Shown in pieces: positions 9,244 to 17,329 of a stretch of 64,000 bases of DNA. Position numbers and translations under genes: made by a program. The stretch covers positions 124,001-188,000 of the forward strand of contig NZ_JNZP01000029.1 of the NCBI RefSeq assembly GCF_000725545.1, read 5' to 3'. The notes below the pieces were generated by a model. That model ran no database searches, had not been told where the DNA came from, and worked only from the letters and a program-made list of their open reading frames with translations. The stretch is from Streptomyces exfoliatus. Lineage in GTDB: Bacteria > Actinomycetota > Actinomycetes > Streptomycetales > Streptomycetaceae. Each line of letters opens with the position of its first letter. The first letter of the stretch is position 1.

Positions 9244-9272
9244 TGGGACCGCTTCCAGTGGGAGCGCTTCCA
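9244..9272. promoter_or_regulatory. Tandem CebR operators upstream of the GH6 cellulase
   Basis: Two boxes, TGGGACCGCTTCCA (9244-9257) and TGGGAGCGCTTCCA (9259-9272), are 15 bp apart centre to centre, about 150 bp before the GH6 start. The second has the sequence of the cebR box. Tandem boxes suggest tight or cooperative repression of this secreted cellulase. Confidence 0.85.
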
Positions 9273-9418
9273 CAAGTCTCCGTAGGTCCAGGATGTGGTG
9301 TCCCCGCCGAAGAGCCACCGGCACACGGGGACGTCGTACCACCGCAGTTCCCCAGTGCGTCGCCCGCTCGGGACGAGAGCGTGCGGCGCGTCCGCCGTCA
9401 GGAAATCGAGGTACCGTC

Positions 9419-10384
9419 ATGCGCCGCAGATTCCGTGCCCTCACAGCAGCCCTCCTCGCGCTGCCGCTGACGCTCACCGTCGCGCCGTCCGCACACGCGG
9501 CCGACCCGACCACCATGACCAGCGGGTTCTACGTGGACCCCAACTCCAGCGCGAAGCAGTGGGTCGCCGCCAACCCCGCCGACGGCCGGACGCCCGCGAT
9601 CAACGCCTCCCTCGCCAACACGCCGATGGCCCGCTGGTTCGGCGCCTGGAGCGGCACCATCGGCACCGCCACGGGCGCGTACGTGGGGGCCGCGGACAAC
9701 GCGGACAAGCTGCCCGTCCTGGTCGCCTACAACATCTACCACCGCGACTACTGCGGCGGGCACTCCGCGGGCGGAGCCGCCTCGCCCTCCGCGTACGCGA
9801 CCTGGATCGCGCAGTTCGCCGGCGGGATCGCCAACCGTCCGGCCGTCGTCCTCCTCGAACCGGACGCCATCGCGGACTACGGCTGCATGAACCAGACCCA
9901 GATCCGCGAACGCGAGGGCATGATCACCGGCGCCCTCGCCGAGTTCAACCGCCAGGCGCCCAACACCTGGGTCTACCTCGACGCCGGCAACCCCGGCTGG
10001 GTGAGCGCGGCGGCGATGGCCCAGCGCCTCCACGAAGCCGGCCTCCGGCAGGCCCACGGCTTCTCGCTCAACATCTCCAACTACTTCACCACCGCCCAGA
10101 ACACCGCCTACGGAAACTCCGTCAACAGCGAACTCAGCGCGCGCTACGGCTACACCAAGCCGTTCGTCGTCGACACCAGCCGCAACGGCAACGGCGCCAA
10201 CGGCGAGTGGTGCAACGCGGCGGGCCGCCGCATCGGCACCCCGACCCGGCTGGGCGGTGGCGCCGAGATGCTCCTGTGGATCAAGGCCCCGGGCGAGTCC
10301 GACGGCAACTGCGGTGTCGGAGCGGGCTCCTCCGCCGGACAGTTCCTCCCCGAGGTCGCCTACAAGATGATCTACGGCTACTGA
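9419..10384 (+). CDS. Secreted GH6 endoglucanase, catalytic domain only
   Basis: A 321-residue protein. The signal peptide MRRRFRALTAALLALPLTL...SAHA ends near residue 27. One GH6 domain follows, with the first family signature NIYHRDYCGG (D110), the second LEPDAIADYGC (acid D149), and the C-terminal WIKAPGESDG loop that holds the candidate base. The short loops and lack of a cellulose-binding module suggest an endoglucanase that cuts amorphous cellulose outside the cell. GAGG precedes ATG at 9419. It is under tandem CebR boxes and divergent from cebR. A hairpin follows the stop, and a second GH6 gene comes next. Confidence 0.9.
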   Translation: MRRRFRALTAALLALPLTLTVAPSAHAADPTTMTSGFYVDPNSSAKQWVAANPADGRTPAINASLANTPMARWFGAWSGTIGTATGAYVGAADNADKLPVLVAYNIYHRDYCGGHSAGGAASPSAYATWIAQFAGGIANRPAVVLLEPDAIADYGCMNQTQIREREGMITGALAEFNRQAPNTWVYLDAGNPGWVSAAAMAQRLHEAGLRQAHGFSLNISNYFTTAQNTAYGNSVNSELSARYGYTKPFVVDTSRNGNGANGEWCNAAGRRIGTPTRLGGGAEMLLWIKAPGESDGNCGVGAGSSAGQFLPEVAYKMIYGY

Positions 10385-10393
10385 CCCCCGACT

Positions 10394-10434
10394 CCTGTGG
10401 CCCGGTACAGCCCGCCCCGCGACCGGGCCACAGG
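10394..10434 (+). terminator. Hairpin after the first GH6 gene
   Basis: Perfect 13-bp inverted repeat CCTGTGGCCCGGT / ACCGGGCCACAGG with a 15-nt loop, 10 bp after the stop. There is no T run, as is common for Streptomyces terminators. Confidence 0.7.
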
Positions 10435-10523
10435 GACCATCCACCCCTGACCTCTCCGTTCTGATCCCCGCCGCCTTGACCCCCTCCGCCCTGACTCCCT
10501 CCATCCTTCGACCAGGAGCATTC

Positions 10524-11816
10524 ATGAAGCCACGCAGCCTACGGCGCCGTGCGACCGCCGCAATCGCCGCGGTCGCCGCCTTCGCCGCCCTCACCGCGAC
10601 ACAGGCACAGGCGCAGACGCAGACGCAGGCCGCACCCGCGCAGGACGTGGTCACCCCGGCCACGAAGTTCTACGTGGACCCGCACAGCAAGGCCGCCGGG
10701 CAGGCTCTCGTCGACTTCCGCAACGGCGACTTCGCGAACGCCGCGAACATGGCCAGGCTGGCGAGCTGGCCGCAGGCCGACTGGTTCACCGAGGGCACGC
10801 CCGGGGAGGTCCGCGTCGAGGTGAACAGGCTCGTCCGCAAGGCGCGGTGGGTCGACCGGACCCCCGTTCTGGTCGCCTACAACGTCCCGGGCCGGGACTG
10901 CACGCAGTACTCCAGCGGCGGCGCCGCGTCCTCCGCCGCCTACCGGCAGTGGATCGACGCCTTCGCCGCCGGGATCGGTGACAACAAGGCGGTGGTCGTC
11001 GTCGAGCCCGACGGCCTGGCCCTCCTGCCCAAGGACTGCGGGCCGACCGTGGACCCGACCGGTGAACTCACCGCCACCCGCATCGCCGATCTCGAGTACG
11101 CCGTCAGGACCCTCAAGGCCAAGCCCCGCACGGCGGTCTACCTGGACGCGGGGAACGTCCTGTGGCGGTCCGTCGGTGACATGGCGCAACGGCTGCTCGA
11201 CGCCGGGGTCGAGCACAGCGACGGCTTCGCCCTGAACGTGTCCAACACCCACCCCACCGACCACAACGCCAGGTACGGCACCTGGATAGCCAAGTGCATG
11301 TGGTTCGCCACCGAGGGGCCGGAGTACGCACGCGGCCACGCGGACTGGTGCGCGACCCAGTACTACTCCCCCGCCGCACCCAACGACGGCGCCCCCGGCA
11401 ACGCCGTCGACTCCGCCAACCCCACCACCTGGCGCTGGACGGACGCCTGGTTCGACCAGAACGTGGGCACCCCGGCGACCGACGCGCTGCACCACTTCGT
11501 CATCGACACGAGCCGCAACGGCCTCGGCGCCTGGACCCCCGAGCCCGGCAAGTACACCGGTGACCCGGAGATCTGGTGCAACGCACCCGGCCGCGGCCTC
11601 GGGGCACGCCCCACCGCCGACACCGGGGTCCCGCTCGTCGACGCCTACCTGTGGATCAAGATCCCCGGTGAGTCCGACGGCAGCTGCACGCGCAACACCG
11701 GCGGCACCATCGACCCCGAGTACGGCATCGTGGACCCGCCCGCCGGCACCTGGTGGGCCGACCAGGTGCACTCGCTGGCCCGCAACGCGGCCCCGCGCCT
11801 GACGTTCAACCGCTGA
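10524..11816 (+). CDS. Secreted GH6 cellulase, probable exoglucanase/cellobiohydrolase type
   Basis: A 430-residue protein with ATG at 10524 and AGGAG six bases upstream. The signal peptide is followed by a Gln/Ala/Thr-rich stretch (QAQAQTQTQ), then one GH6 domain with NVPGRDCTQYSSGG, VVVEPDGLAL and WIKIPGESDG motifs. It is about 110 residues longer than the preceding GH6 enzyme, with extra loop segments (around residues 255-300 and 335-370) of the kind that cover the active-site tunnel in cellobiohydrolases. That suggests processive action from chain ends, complementing the endoglucanase. No CBM is visible. No CebR box lies in its own 139-bp upstream gap, so it may be read from the GH6 promoter through the hairpin. 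Confidence 0.87.
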   Translation: MKPRSLRRRATAAIAAVAAFAALTATQAQAQTQTQAAPAQDVVTPATKFYVDPHSKAAGQALVDFRNGDFANAANMARLASWPQADWFTEGTPGEVRVEVNRLVRKARWVDRTPVLVAYNVPGRDCTQYSSGGAASSAAYRQWIDAFAAGIGDNKAVVVVEPDGLALLPKDCGPTVDPTGELTATRIADLEYAVRTLKAKPRTAVYLDAGNVLWRSVGDMAQRLLDAGVEHSDGFALNVSNTHPTDHNARYGTWIAKCMWFATEGPEYARGHADWCATQYYSPAAPNDGAPGNAVDSANPTTWRWTDAWFDQNVGTPATDALHHFVIDTSRNGLGAWTPEPGKYTGDPEIWCNAPGRGLGARPTADTGVPLVDAYLWIKIPGESDGSCTRNTGGTIDPEYGIVDPPAGTWWADQVHSLARNAAPRLTFNR

Positions 11817-11848
11817 GCCCAGTCCGTCGCCCGTTCCCGCCCGGCGTA

Positions 11849-11899
11849 GGCCGGCACCCCGCCCGGGGGCATTGCCCGGGCGGGGCGCCGGCCCTTTTT
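11849..11899 (+). terminator. Rho-independent terminator after the GH6 pair
   Basis: A long GC stem GGCCGGC-CCCCGCCCGGG / CCCGGGCGGGG-GCCGGCC with one bulge and a short loop, followed by TTTTTC. This is the clearest intrinsic terminator in the window. Confidence 0.9.
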
Positions 11900-11910
11900 C
11901 ATGCCGCGAG

Positions 11911-11924
11911 TCGAAGCGCATCGA
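11911..11924. promoter_or_regulatory. Upstream TCGAAGCGCNTCGA operator of the GH5 gene
   Basis: TCGAAGCGCATCGA has one mismatch to the perfect palindrome TCGAAGCGCTTCGA found in front of the GH3 gene at 22815. A separate GTTTCG-CA-CGAAAC inverted repeat lies at 11993-12006 in the same leader. Confidence 0.6.
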
Positions 11925-12029
11925 CAATCGCATCGCCCTCACGCCCTGTCAATTGGGCGGTCTCAAGAAAGTTTCCTTCCGTCAAAGCCCTTGTTTCGCA
12001 CGAAACTTGTCCGTTACTTTCGGCGGCCA

Positions 12030-12043
12030 GCGAAGCGCTTCGA
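12030..12043. promoter_or_regulatory. LacI-type operator upstream of the GH5 gene
   Basis: GCGAAGCGCTTCGA contains a perfect 12-bp palindrome CGAAGCGCTTCG with a LacI-type CG centre. It is the same motif as at 22815 and distinct from the CebR box, so this GH5 gene appears co-regulated with the hemicellulose operons rather than with cebE. Confidence 0.75.
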
Positions 12044-12151
12044 CGCATCCTCTGGGGAAGGCCGGCGTCGCCCTTCGGCGCCGCCTGACCAGCACTCGGA
12101 TCAACCCCCCACTCCCGACCGAGGGGCTCGGCCCCGCGAAAGGAACGATCC

Positions 12152-13903
12152 ATGAACGACATACGGCAGCCGGCGCGCCACCGCGGCCGGGGCCCAGGCC
12201 GCCTGATCGCCCTCGCGCTGGCGCTCTTCGTCATGCTGGGGCTGTCGGGCGGCACCGCGTTCGCCGCGCCCGACGACGCCGAGAAGCCGTCACACGCGGT
12301 CTGGGTACCGGCCTCCGCCAAGGACGTCGTCGCCGCGATGCAGCCCAGCTGGAACCTGGGCAACACCCTGGACGCCATTCCCGACGAGGGTTCCTGGGGC
12401 AACGGGCAGACCACCAAGGCGACGTTCGAGAAGGTCGCCGCGGACGGGTTCCGCAGTGTCCGCATCCCGGTGACCTGGAGCGACCACCAGTCCGCCACCG
12501 CGCCGTACACCATCGACGCCACGTACATGGCCCGCGTCAAGCAGCTCGTCGACTGGGCGCTGGAGAGCGGCCTGTACGTCGTGCTCAACGTCCACCACGA
12601 CTCGTGGATGTGGGTCGAGAAGATCACGAGCGACCACGACAACGTGATGGCCCGGTTCAACTCCACCTGGTCCCAGATCTCCACGACCTTCCGGGAAGCC
12701 CCGCGCACCCTGGTCTTCGAGGGCATCAACGAGCCGAGCTTCGCCAACGCCACGGAAGCGCAGAAGTTCCAGTACCTGAGGGAGCTGCAGACCTCGTTCC
12801 ACCGCCTGGTCCGCGCCTCGGGCGGCATGAACGCGAACCGTCTGCTGAGCCTGACCACGCCCGCCGGTGCCCCCGAACCGGCCTTCATGAACGACCTCTA
12901 CACCACGATCGCCGGGCTGAACGACAGCCAGCTCGTGGCGCAGGTGCACTTCTACAGCTGGTACCCGTTCAGCGTGAACGTGGCGGGCGGCACCCTCTAC
13001 GACGCCGTCGCGCAGAAGCACCTGGACGACACCTTCGCCAACATCCGCACGACCTTCGTCGCCCGGGGCATCCCGGTCTACATCGGTGAGTACGGTCTGC
13101 TCGACTACCCGAACCACTTCCACCCCGACCGGACCGAGCGGGGCGAGGCGCTGAAGTACTACGAGCACGTCAACCACACGGCGCGTGCCGTCGGCGTCAC
13201 CACCGCCCTGTGGGACCCGTTCGGCTACCTGAACCGCGACACCCTGCAGTGGCGTGACCAGGCCCTGTTCGACTGGATCAAGTCGAGCTGGACCACCCGC
13301 TCGGGGACCGCCTCCTTCGACAAGGTCTTCGTGCCGAAGTCGGCACCGATCACGGCCAAGTCGCTCACCCTGAACCTCAACGGCACGAGTTTCCGCGGGG
13401 TGTGGCAGGGCGGCACCAAGCTGGTCGCGGGACGGGACTACACCGTGTCCGGCACCCGGCTGACCCTCACCGCCAACGCGCTGACCCGCCTGGTCGGCAA
13501 CCGCGCCTACGGCGTCAACGCGACGCTCCAGGCCCGGTTCACCAGCGGGCTGCCCTGGAACATCGACGTCGTCACCAACGACGCTCCGGTGCTGTCGAAC
13601 ACCACCGGCACCTCCACGGCGTTCGCCGTTCCCACCCAGTACCGGGGCAACAACCTGGCGACCATGCACTCCACGTACGCCGACGGCACCAACGCCGGCC
13701 CGACGGACTGGACGCCGTACCAGGAGTTCAGGAGGGCCTTCTCGCCGGACTACGCGAACGGCGCGATCACCCTGACCCCCGACTTCCTCAGCTCGCTCCG
13801 CGAGGGGGTCACGGCGACGCTGGTCTTCCACTTCTACAGCGGCCAGACCGTCACCTACAAGGTCACGAAGTCCGGCACCACGGTGACCGGCACCCTCGCC
13901 TGA
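12152..13903 (+). CDS. Secreted GH5 endo-glucanase with X2 and CBM46 modules (probable xyloglucanase/glucanase)
   Basis: A 583-residue secreted protein. The signal peptide ends near residue 38 (AFA-A). The GH5 domain spans about 45-385, with acid/base E194 in GINEPS and nucleophile E313 in IGEYG. An Ig-like X2 module (about 397-474) and a CBM46-like module (about 476-583) follow. This GH5-Ig-CBM46 layout is that of the GH5_4 enzyme from Bacillus halodurans, where CBM46 completes the active cleft for xyloglucan and beta-glucans. Substrate is inferred from that architecture and from neighbouring alpha-xylosidase, beta-galactosidase and GH43 genes. GAAAGGA precedes ATG at 12152. Two TCGAAGCGCTTCGA-type operators and a terminator lie upstream. 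Confidence 0.87.
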   Translation: MNDIRQPARHRGRGPGRLIALALALFVMLGLSGGTAFAAPDDAEKPSHAVWVPASAKDVVAAMQPSWNLGNTLDAIPDEGSWGNGQTTKATFEKVAADGFRSVRIPVTWSDHQSATAPYTIDATYMARVKQLVDWALESGLYVVLNVHHDSWMWVEKITSDHDNVMARFNSTWSQISTTFREAPRTLVFEGINEPSFANATEAQKFQYLRELQTSFHRLVRASGGMNANRLLSLTTPAGAPEPAFMNDLYTTIAGLNDSQLVAQVHFYSWYPFSVNVAGGTLYDAVAQKHLDDTFANIRTTFVARGIPVYIGEYGLLDYPNHFHPDRTERGEALKYYEHVNHTARAVGVTTALWDPFGYLNRDTLQWRDQALFDWIKSSWTTRSGTASFDKVFVPKSAPITAKSLTLNLNGTSFRGVWQGGTKLVAGRDYTVSGTRLTLTANALTRLVGNRAYGVNATLQARFTSGLPWNIDVVTNDAPVLSNTTGTSTAFAVPTQYRGNNLATMHSTYADGTNAGPTDWTPYQEFRRAFSPDYANGAITLTPDFLSSLREGVTATLVFHFYSGQTVTYKVTKSGTTVTGTLA

Positions 13904-13918
13904 CCCGTACCCTCCCCT

Positions 13919-13952
13919 CCCCGGCCGCCGGCCTCCCCGTCGGCGGCCGGGG
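13919..13952 (+). terminator. Hairpin after the GH5 gene
   Basis: CCCCGGCCGCCG / CGGCGGCCGGGG, a 12-bp perfect stem with a 10-nt loop, 15 bp after the stop. Confidence 0.7.
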
Positions 13953-13982
13953 CCCCACAACGTCCCGAGGTGCACGCACGGG

Positions 13983-14622
13983 CACTGGCACACCCTGCAC
14001 TTCGGCGCCGAGACGTACTGGGGCGGCATCCTGCCGCACAGCGGCCGCCCGGGCCGCGTCTACGCCGAACTCGCCCGCCTGGGCGCCGAGTTCGAGACAG
14101 CCGGAGCGCTGGCCGCCGGGATCGATCCCGACGCCGACATCGCGATGGTCTACTCGATGCCCAGCAAGTGGCTGATGCAGAAGTACCCGCCGCTCGCCAC
14201 GGCGGACGGCGGGGAGGACGGTTCCTCGTACCACCGCCTCTTCGACCCCTTCTACCGCGGCCCGTTCGAGGCCGGCCGTCAGGTGCGGGTCCTGCACGCC
14301 CGCCAGCTCCACGACGCCCGCGGCGAGCGGGCGGGCCTGGCACCGGACGTCGCCGCGGCACGCCACCCCGTCCTCGTCGTCCCCGGGCTCTACCTCGCCG
14401 AGGAGTCGCTGCTCGACTGGTTCGCGGCCTACGCCCACGCCGGCGGGCATCTCGTCCTCGGCCCCCGCACCGGCTACGCCGACCAGGAGGCCAGGGCGCG
14501 CCACGAGCCGGGACCCGCGCGTCTCGTGGCGGCGGCGGGGGCGTCGTACGACGAGTTCTCCAACCTGTCGGCCTACCTCCCGCTCCGCGCCGTGCAGGGC
14601 GAGTTCCCGTGCGGCCCGGAGC
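13983..14622 (+). pseudogene. Remnant of a GH42 beta-galactosidase (both ends missing)
   Basis: An open frame on the plus strand reads HWHTLHFGAETYWGGILPHS... through GPFEAGRQVRVLHARQLHD to YDEFSNLSAYLPLRAV. This matches the end of the GH42 barrel and the trimerisation (Rossmann-like) domain. There is no start codon with an RBS, and the N-terminal two thirds with the catalytic residues are absent. The frame decays after about 14620, where an unrelated antisense fragment begins. It is not a copy of the intact GH42 at 25002; the sequences are clearly different, so a second beta-galactosidase once stood here. Confidence 0.75.
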
Positions 14623-14744
14623 ACGGAGGCGGAGGCGGAGGCGTCGTCGTACATCACCCCGGCATGCGGGTTCGCGAGCACGCCGCTGTTGAAGGCCCCG
14701 CCGACGAGGACACCGACTCCGCGGGCGGCGCACAGCGGCACCAG
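14622..14744 (-). pseudogene. Remnant of an aldo/keto reductase
   Basis: On the minus strand about 41 codons read LVPLCAARGVGVLVGGAFNS followed by GVLANP, typical of the C-terminal half of sugar aldo/keto reductases of the L-fucose / D-threo-aldose 1-dehydrogenase type. Both ends are cut and abut the GH42 and SDR fragments with no spacer. Substrate cannot be stated from so short a piece. Confidence 0.6.
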
Positions 14745-14745
14745 G

Positions 14746-14990
14746 GTCACCGGCGTCAACCCGGGCACGGTGGCGACGCCGTGGGTGGACCGGCTCCTGG
14801 CGCAGGCCGACGACTCCCTCGCCGGACGGGCCGCTCTCGAAGCCCGCCAGCCCACCGGGCGCCTGGTCTCCGCCGATCAGGCGGCCGCCGCCATCGCCTG
14901 TCCGGCGGCCCGCTCGCCGGCGCCGCCACCGGCACCGATCTCGTCGTGGACGGCGGCATGAGCGGGCTGCGGGTCCGCCCGCGCGGCTGA
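14746..14990 (+). pseudogene. Remnant of a short-chain dehydrogenase (frameshifted C-terminus)
   Basis: The plus strand reads VTGVNPGTVATPWVDRLLAQ, then a RQPTGRLVSADQAAAAIA segment. It then changes frame near 14905 to GPLAGAATGTDLVVDGGMSG and a stop at 14990. These are the NPG, P-x-GR-x-x and DGG motifs of the C-terminal third of SDR enzymes. The N-terminal NAD-binding part is missing. Confidence 0.7.
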
Positions 14991-14998
14991 TCCGGCAC

Positions 14999-15026
14999 GG
15001 TGGCCGGGCGCATGCGCCCGGCCACC
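14999..15026. terminator. Perfect 28-bp palindromic terminator
   Basis: GGTGGCCGGGCGCA followed directly by its exact complement forms a 14-bp stem with essentially no spacer. It lies 20 bp after the GH31 stop and is probably the end of the GH3-CE7-GH1-GH31 operon. Confidence 0.8.
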
Positions 15027-15046
15027 GCACACCTCTCGCCGCCGGT

Positions 15047-17329
15047 TCAGGCGGGGTACGGGAGGTCCGCCTCCAAGGTGTCGGCGGGCTGGGAGTGCAC
15101 GCTTCCGTCCGGGCCGCCGATACGCAGGTGCCAGGGCCGCCGGCTGTCGGTGGTGACGTGGAGGCGGTCGCCCCGGCGGCGCAGGTTGAAGCGGGCGGCC
15201 TCGCCGGGGCCGTCGGAGCGCGGGATCACGAGGGTCCGCTCGGCGCCGTCGGCGAAGGAGTGCACCCGCAGCTCGACTCCGTCCGCCCAGTCGGAGACCG
15301 GGCGCTGGTCGTCGGCGCCCAGCGGGACCACCGAGTCGGGGCGGGCGAGCAGCGGCAGGGTGTGGAAGTCGTGCCGCTCGCGGACCCAGCGGGGCCCCTC
15401 GATCCGGGCACCGGTCAGGACGTTCGTCCACGGCCCTTCGGGCACGTAGTACTCGACCGTGCCGTCGTCGGTGAAGACGGGGGCGACGAGCAGGTCGTCG
15501 CCGAGCATGTACTGCCGGTCGAGCGTGCCGACGGCGGGGTCGTCGGGGAACTCCAGGACCATGGCCCGCATGACGGGGATGCCGGTGGCGTGCGCCTGCT
15601 GGGCGGCGCGCTGGAGGTAGGGGGCGAGGCGGTGCTTGAGCAGGGTGAACGCGCGGGTGACGTCGACGGCCTCCTCCCCGTAGTCCCACGGGACGCGGTA
15701 GGACTTGCTGCCGTGCAGGCGGCTGTGCGAGGAGAGCAGCCCGAACTGCACCCAGCGCTTGAACACGGTGGGGGTGGGGGTGCCCTCGAAGCCGCCGATG
15801 TCGTGGCTCCAGAAGCCGAAGCCGGACATGCCGAGGGAGAGTCCGCCGCGCAGCGACTCGGCCATGGCGTTGAAGTGCGACTCGCAGTCGCCGCCCCAGT
15901 GCACCGGGTACTGCTGTCCGCCCGCAGTGGCGGAGCGGGCGAAGAGCAGGGCCTCGCCCTCACCGCGTACCTCGCGCAGCAGCTCGAAGACGGCCCGGTT
16001 GTACAGGTGGGTGTAGTAGTTGTGCATGCGCTCCGGGTCGGAGCCGTCGTGCCAGACCACGTCGGTGGGGATGCGCTCGCCGAAGTCGGTCTTGAAGCAG
16101 TCCACCCCCTGGTCGAGCAGGGTGCGCAGCTTGGCGATGTACCACTCCTGCGCGGCCGGGTCGGTGAAGTCGACCAGGGCCATGCCGGGCTGCCACAGGT
16201 CCCACTGCCAGACGCTTCCGTCCGGACGCCGGACGAGGTGTCCGAGGCGCATGCCCTCCTCGAACATGGCGGACTTCTGGGCGATGTAGGGGTTGATCCA
16301 GGCGCTGATCCTCAGCCCTTGGTCCTTGAGCCGGGCCAGCATGCCGGCCGGGTCGGGGAAGGTGTCGGGGTCCCACTCGAAGTCGCACCACTGGTACTCG
16401 CGCATCCAGAAGCAGTCGAGGTGGAAGACGCTCAGGGGGATGCCGCGCTCGGCCATGCCGCCGACGAAGCGGTTGACGGTGGCCTCGTCGTAGTCGGTGG
16501 TGAAGGAGGTGGTCAGCCAGAGTCCGAGGGCCCAGGCCGGGGGCAGGGCGGGGCGGCCGGTGAGCGCGGTGTAGCGCTCCAGGATCCGCTTCGGGGTCGG
16601 GCCGTGGACGACGAAGTACTCCAGCGACTGGTCCTCGACGCTGAACTGGACCTGGCCGACGGCCTCGGTGCCGACCTCGTAGCTGACCTTGCCGGGGTGG
16701 TTGACGAAGACGCCGTAGCCCCGGTTGGTGAGGTGGAAGGGGACGTTCTTGTAGGCCTGTTCGCTGCTGGTGCCGCCGTCGGCCTGCCAGATGTCGACCG
16801 TCTGGCCGTTCCTGACGAAGGGGGTGAACCGCTCCCCGAGGCCGTAGATCAACTCGCCGACTCCGAGGGAGAGCTGGCCGAGCATGAAGTGGCGGTCCTC
16901 GTCGTCGGTGACGAAGGCGGTGCCGCGCTCGCCCACGGTGGTGAGGACCCGCCCGTCGGCGGTGAACTCCAGCTTCCACGGCGCGGACGTGTCCACCCGC
17001 AGGGTGAGGTCTCCGGCGCTGAGCTCGACGACGCCGCCGTCCCGCCGCACCTTTCCCGCGCCCTGCTCCGCGCCGGGCAGCGCGAACTCGGGCCCGGACC
17101 GTACCGAGCCGGCGTGGTGGGTGGTGCGCACGCCAATAACGCCCTCGGCGGGCGACCAGCACTCGACGGTGAGGAGCGGGCTGTTGAGCGTGTCGCCGCG
17201 GCGGCGCACGTGCTTCACCGGCGCGTAGAGCGTCACCCGGTGTTCGTCGGCGCGGACGTCCGCGACCTCGGTGGCATAGCGTGCGGTGCGACCCGGGCGC
17301 ATCAGCCAGTACCCGTCGGTGAACTTCAT
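15047..17329 (-). CDS. GH31 alpha-xylosidase (YicI type)
   Basis: A 760-residue cytoplasmic enzyme starting MKFTDGYWLM. The nucleophile D415 lies in KTDFGERIPTD and the acid/base D481 in HWGGDCE; both are one residue from the YicI positions (D416, D482). The GERIPTDVVWHDGSDP segment is specific to alpha-xylosidases within GH31, which remove alpha-1,6-xylose from xyloglucan oligosaccharides. No signal peptide is seen, so it acts on imported oligosaccharides. It overlaps the GH1 stop by 4 bp (ATGA) and is the last gene of the operon, followed by a palindromic terminator. This gene is the strongest pointer to xyloglucan as the substrate of the locus. Confidence 0.92.
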   Translation of the reverse strand: MKFTDGYWLMRPGRTARYATEVADVRADEHRVTLYAPVKHVRRRGDTLNSPLLTVECWSPAEGVIGVRTTHHAGSVRSGPEFALPGAEQGAGKVRRDGGVVELSAGDLTLRVDTSAPWKLEFTADGRVLTTVGERGTAFVTDDEDRHFMLGQLSLGVGELIYGLGERFTPFVRNGQTVDIWQADGGTSSEQAYKNVPFHLTNRGYGVFVNHPGKVSYEVGTEAVGQVQFSVEDQSLEYFVVHGPTPKRILERYTALTGRPALPPAWALGLWLTTSFTTDYDEATVNRFVGGMAERGIPLSVFHLDCFWMREYQWCDFEWDPDTFPDPAGMLARLKDQGLRISAWINPYIAQKSAMFEEGMRLGHLVRRPDGSVWQWDLWQPGMALVDFTDPAAQEWYIAKLRTLLDQGVDCFKTDFGERIPTDVVWHDGSDPERMHNYYTHLYNRAVFELLREVRGEGEALLFARSATAGGQQYPVHWGGDCESHFNAMAESLRGGLSLGMSGFGFWSHDIGGFEGTPTPTVFKRWVQFGLLSSHSRLHGSKSYRVPWDYGEEAVDVTRAFTLLKHRLAPYLQRAAQQAHATGIPVMRAMVLEFPDDPAVGTLDRQYMLGDDLLVAPVFTDDGTVEYYVPEGPWTNVLTGARIEGPRWVRERHDFHTLPLLARPDSVVPLGADDQRPVSDWADGVELRVHSFADGAERTLVIPRSDGPGEAARFNLRRRGDRLHVTTDSRRPWHLRIGGPDGSVHSQPADTLEADLPYPA

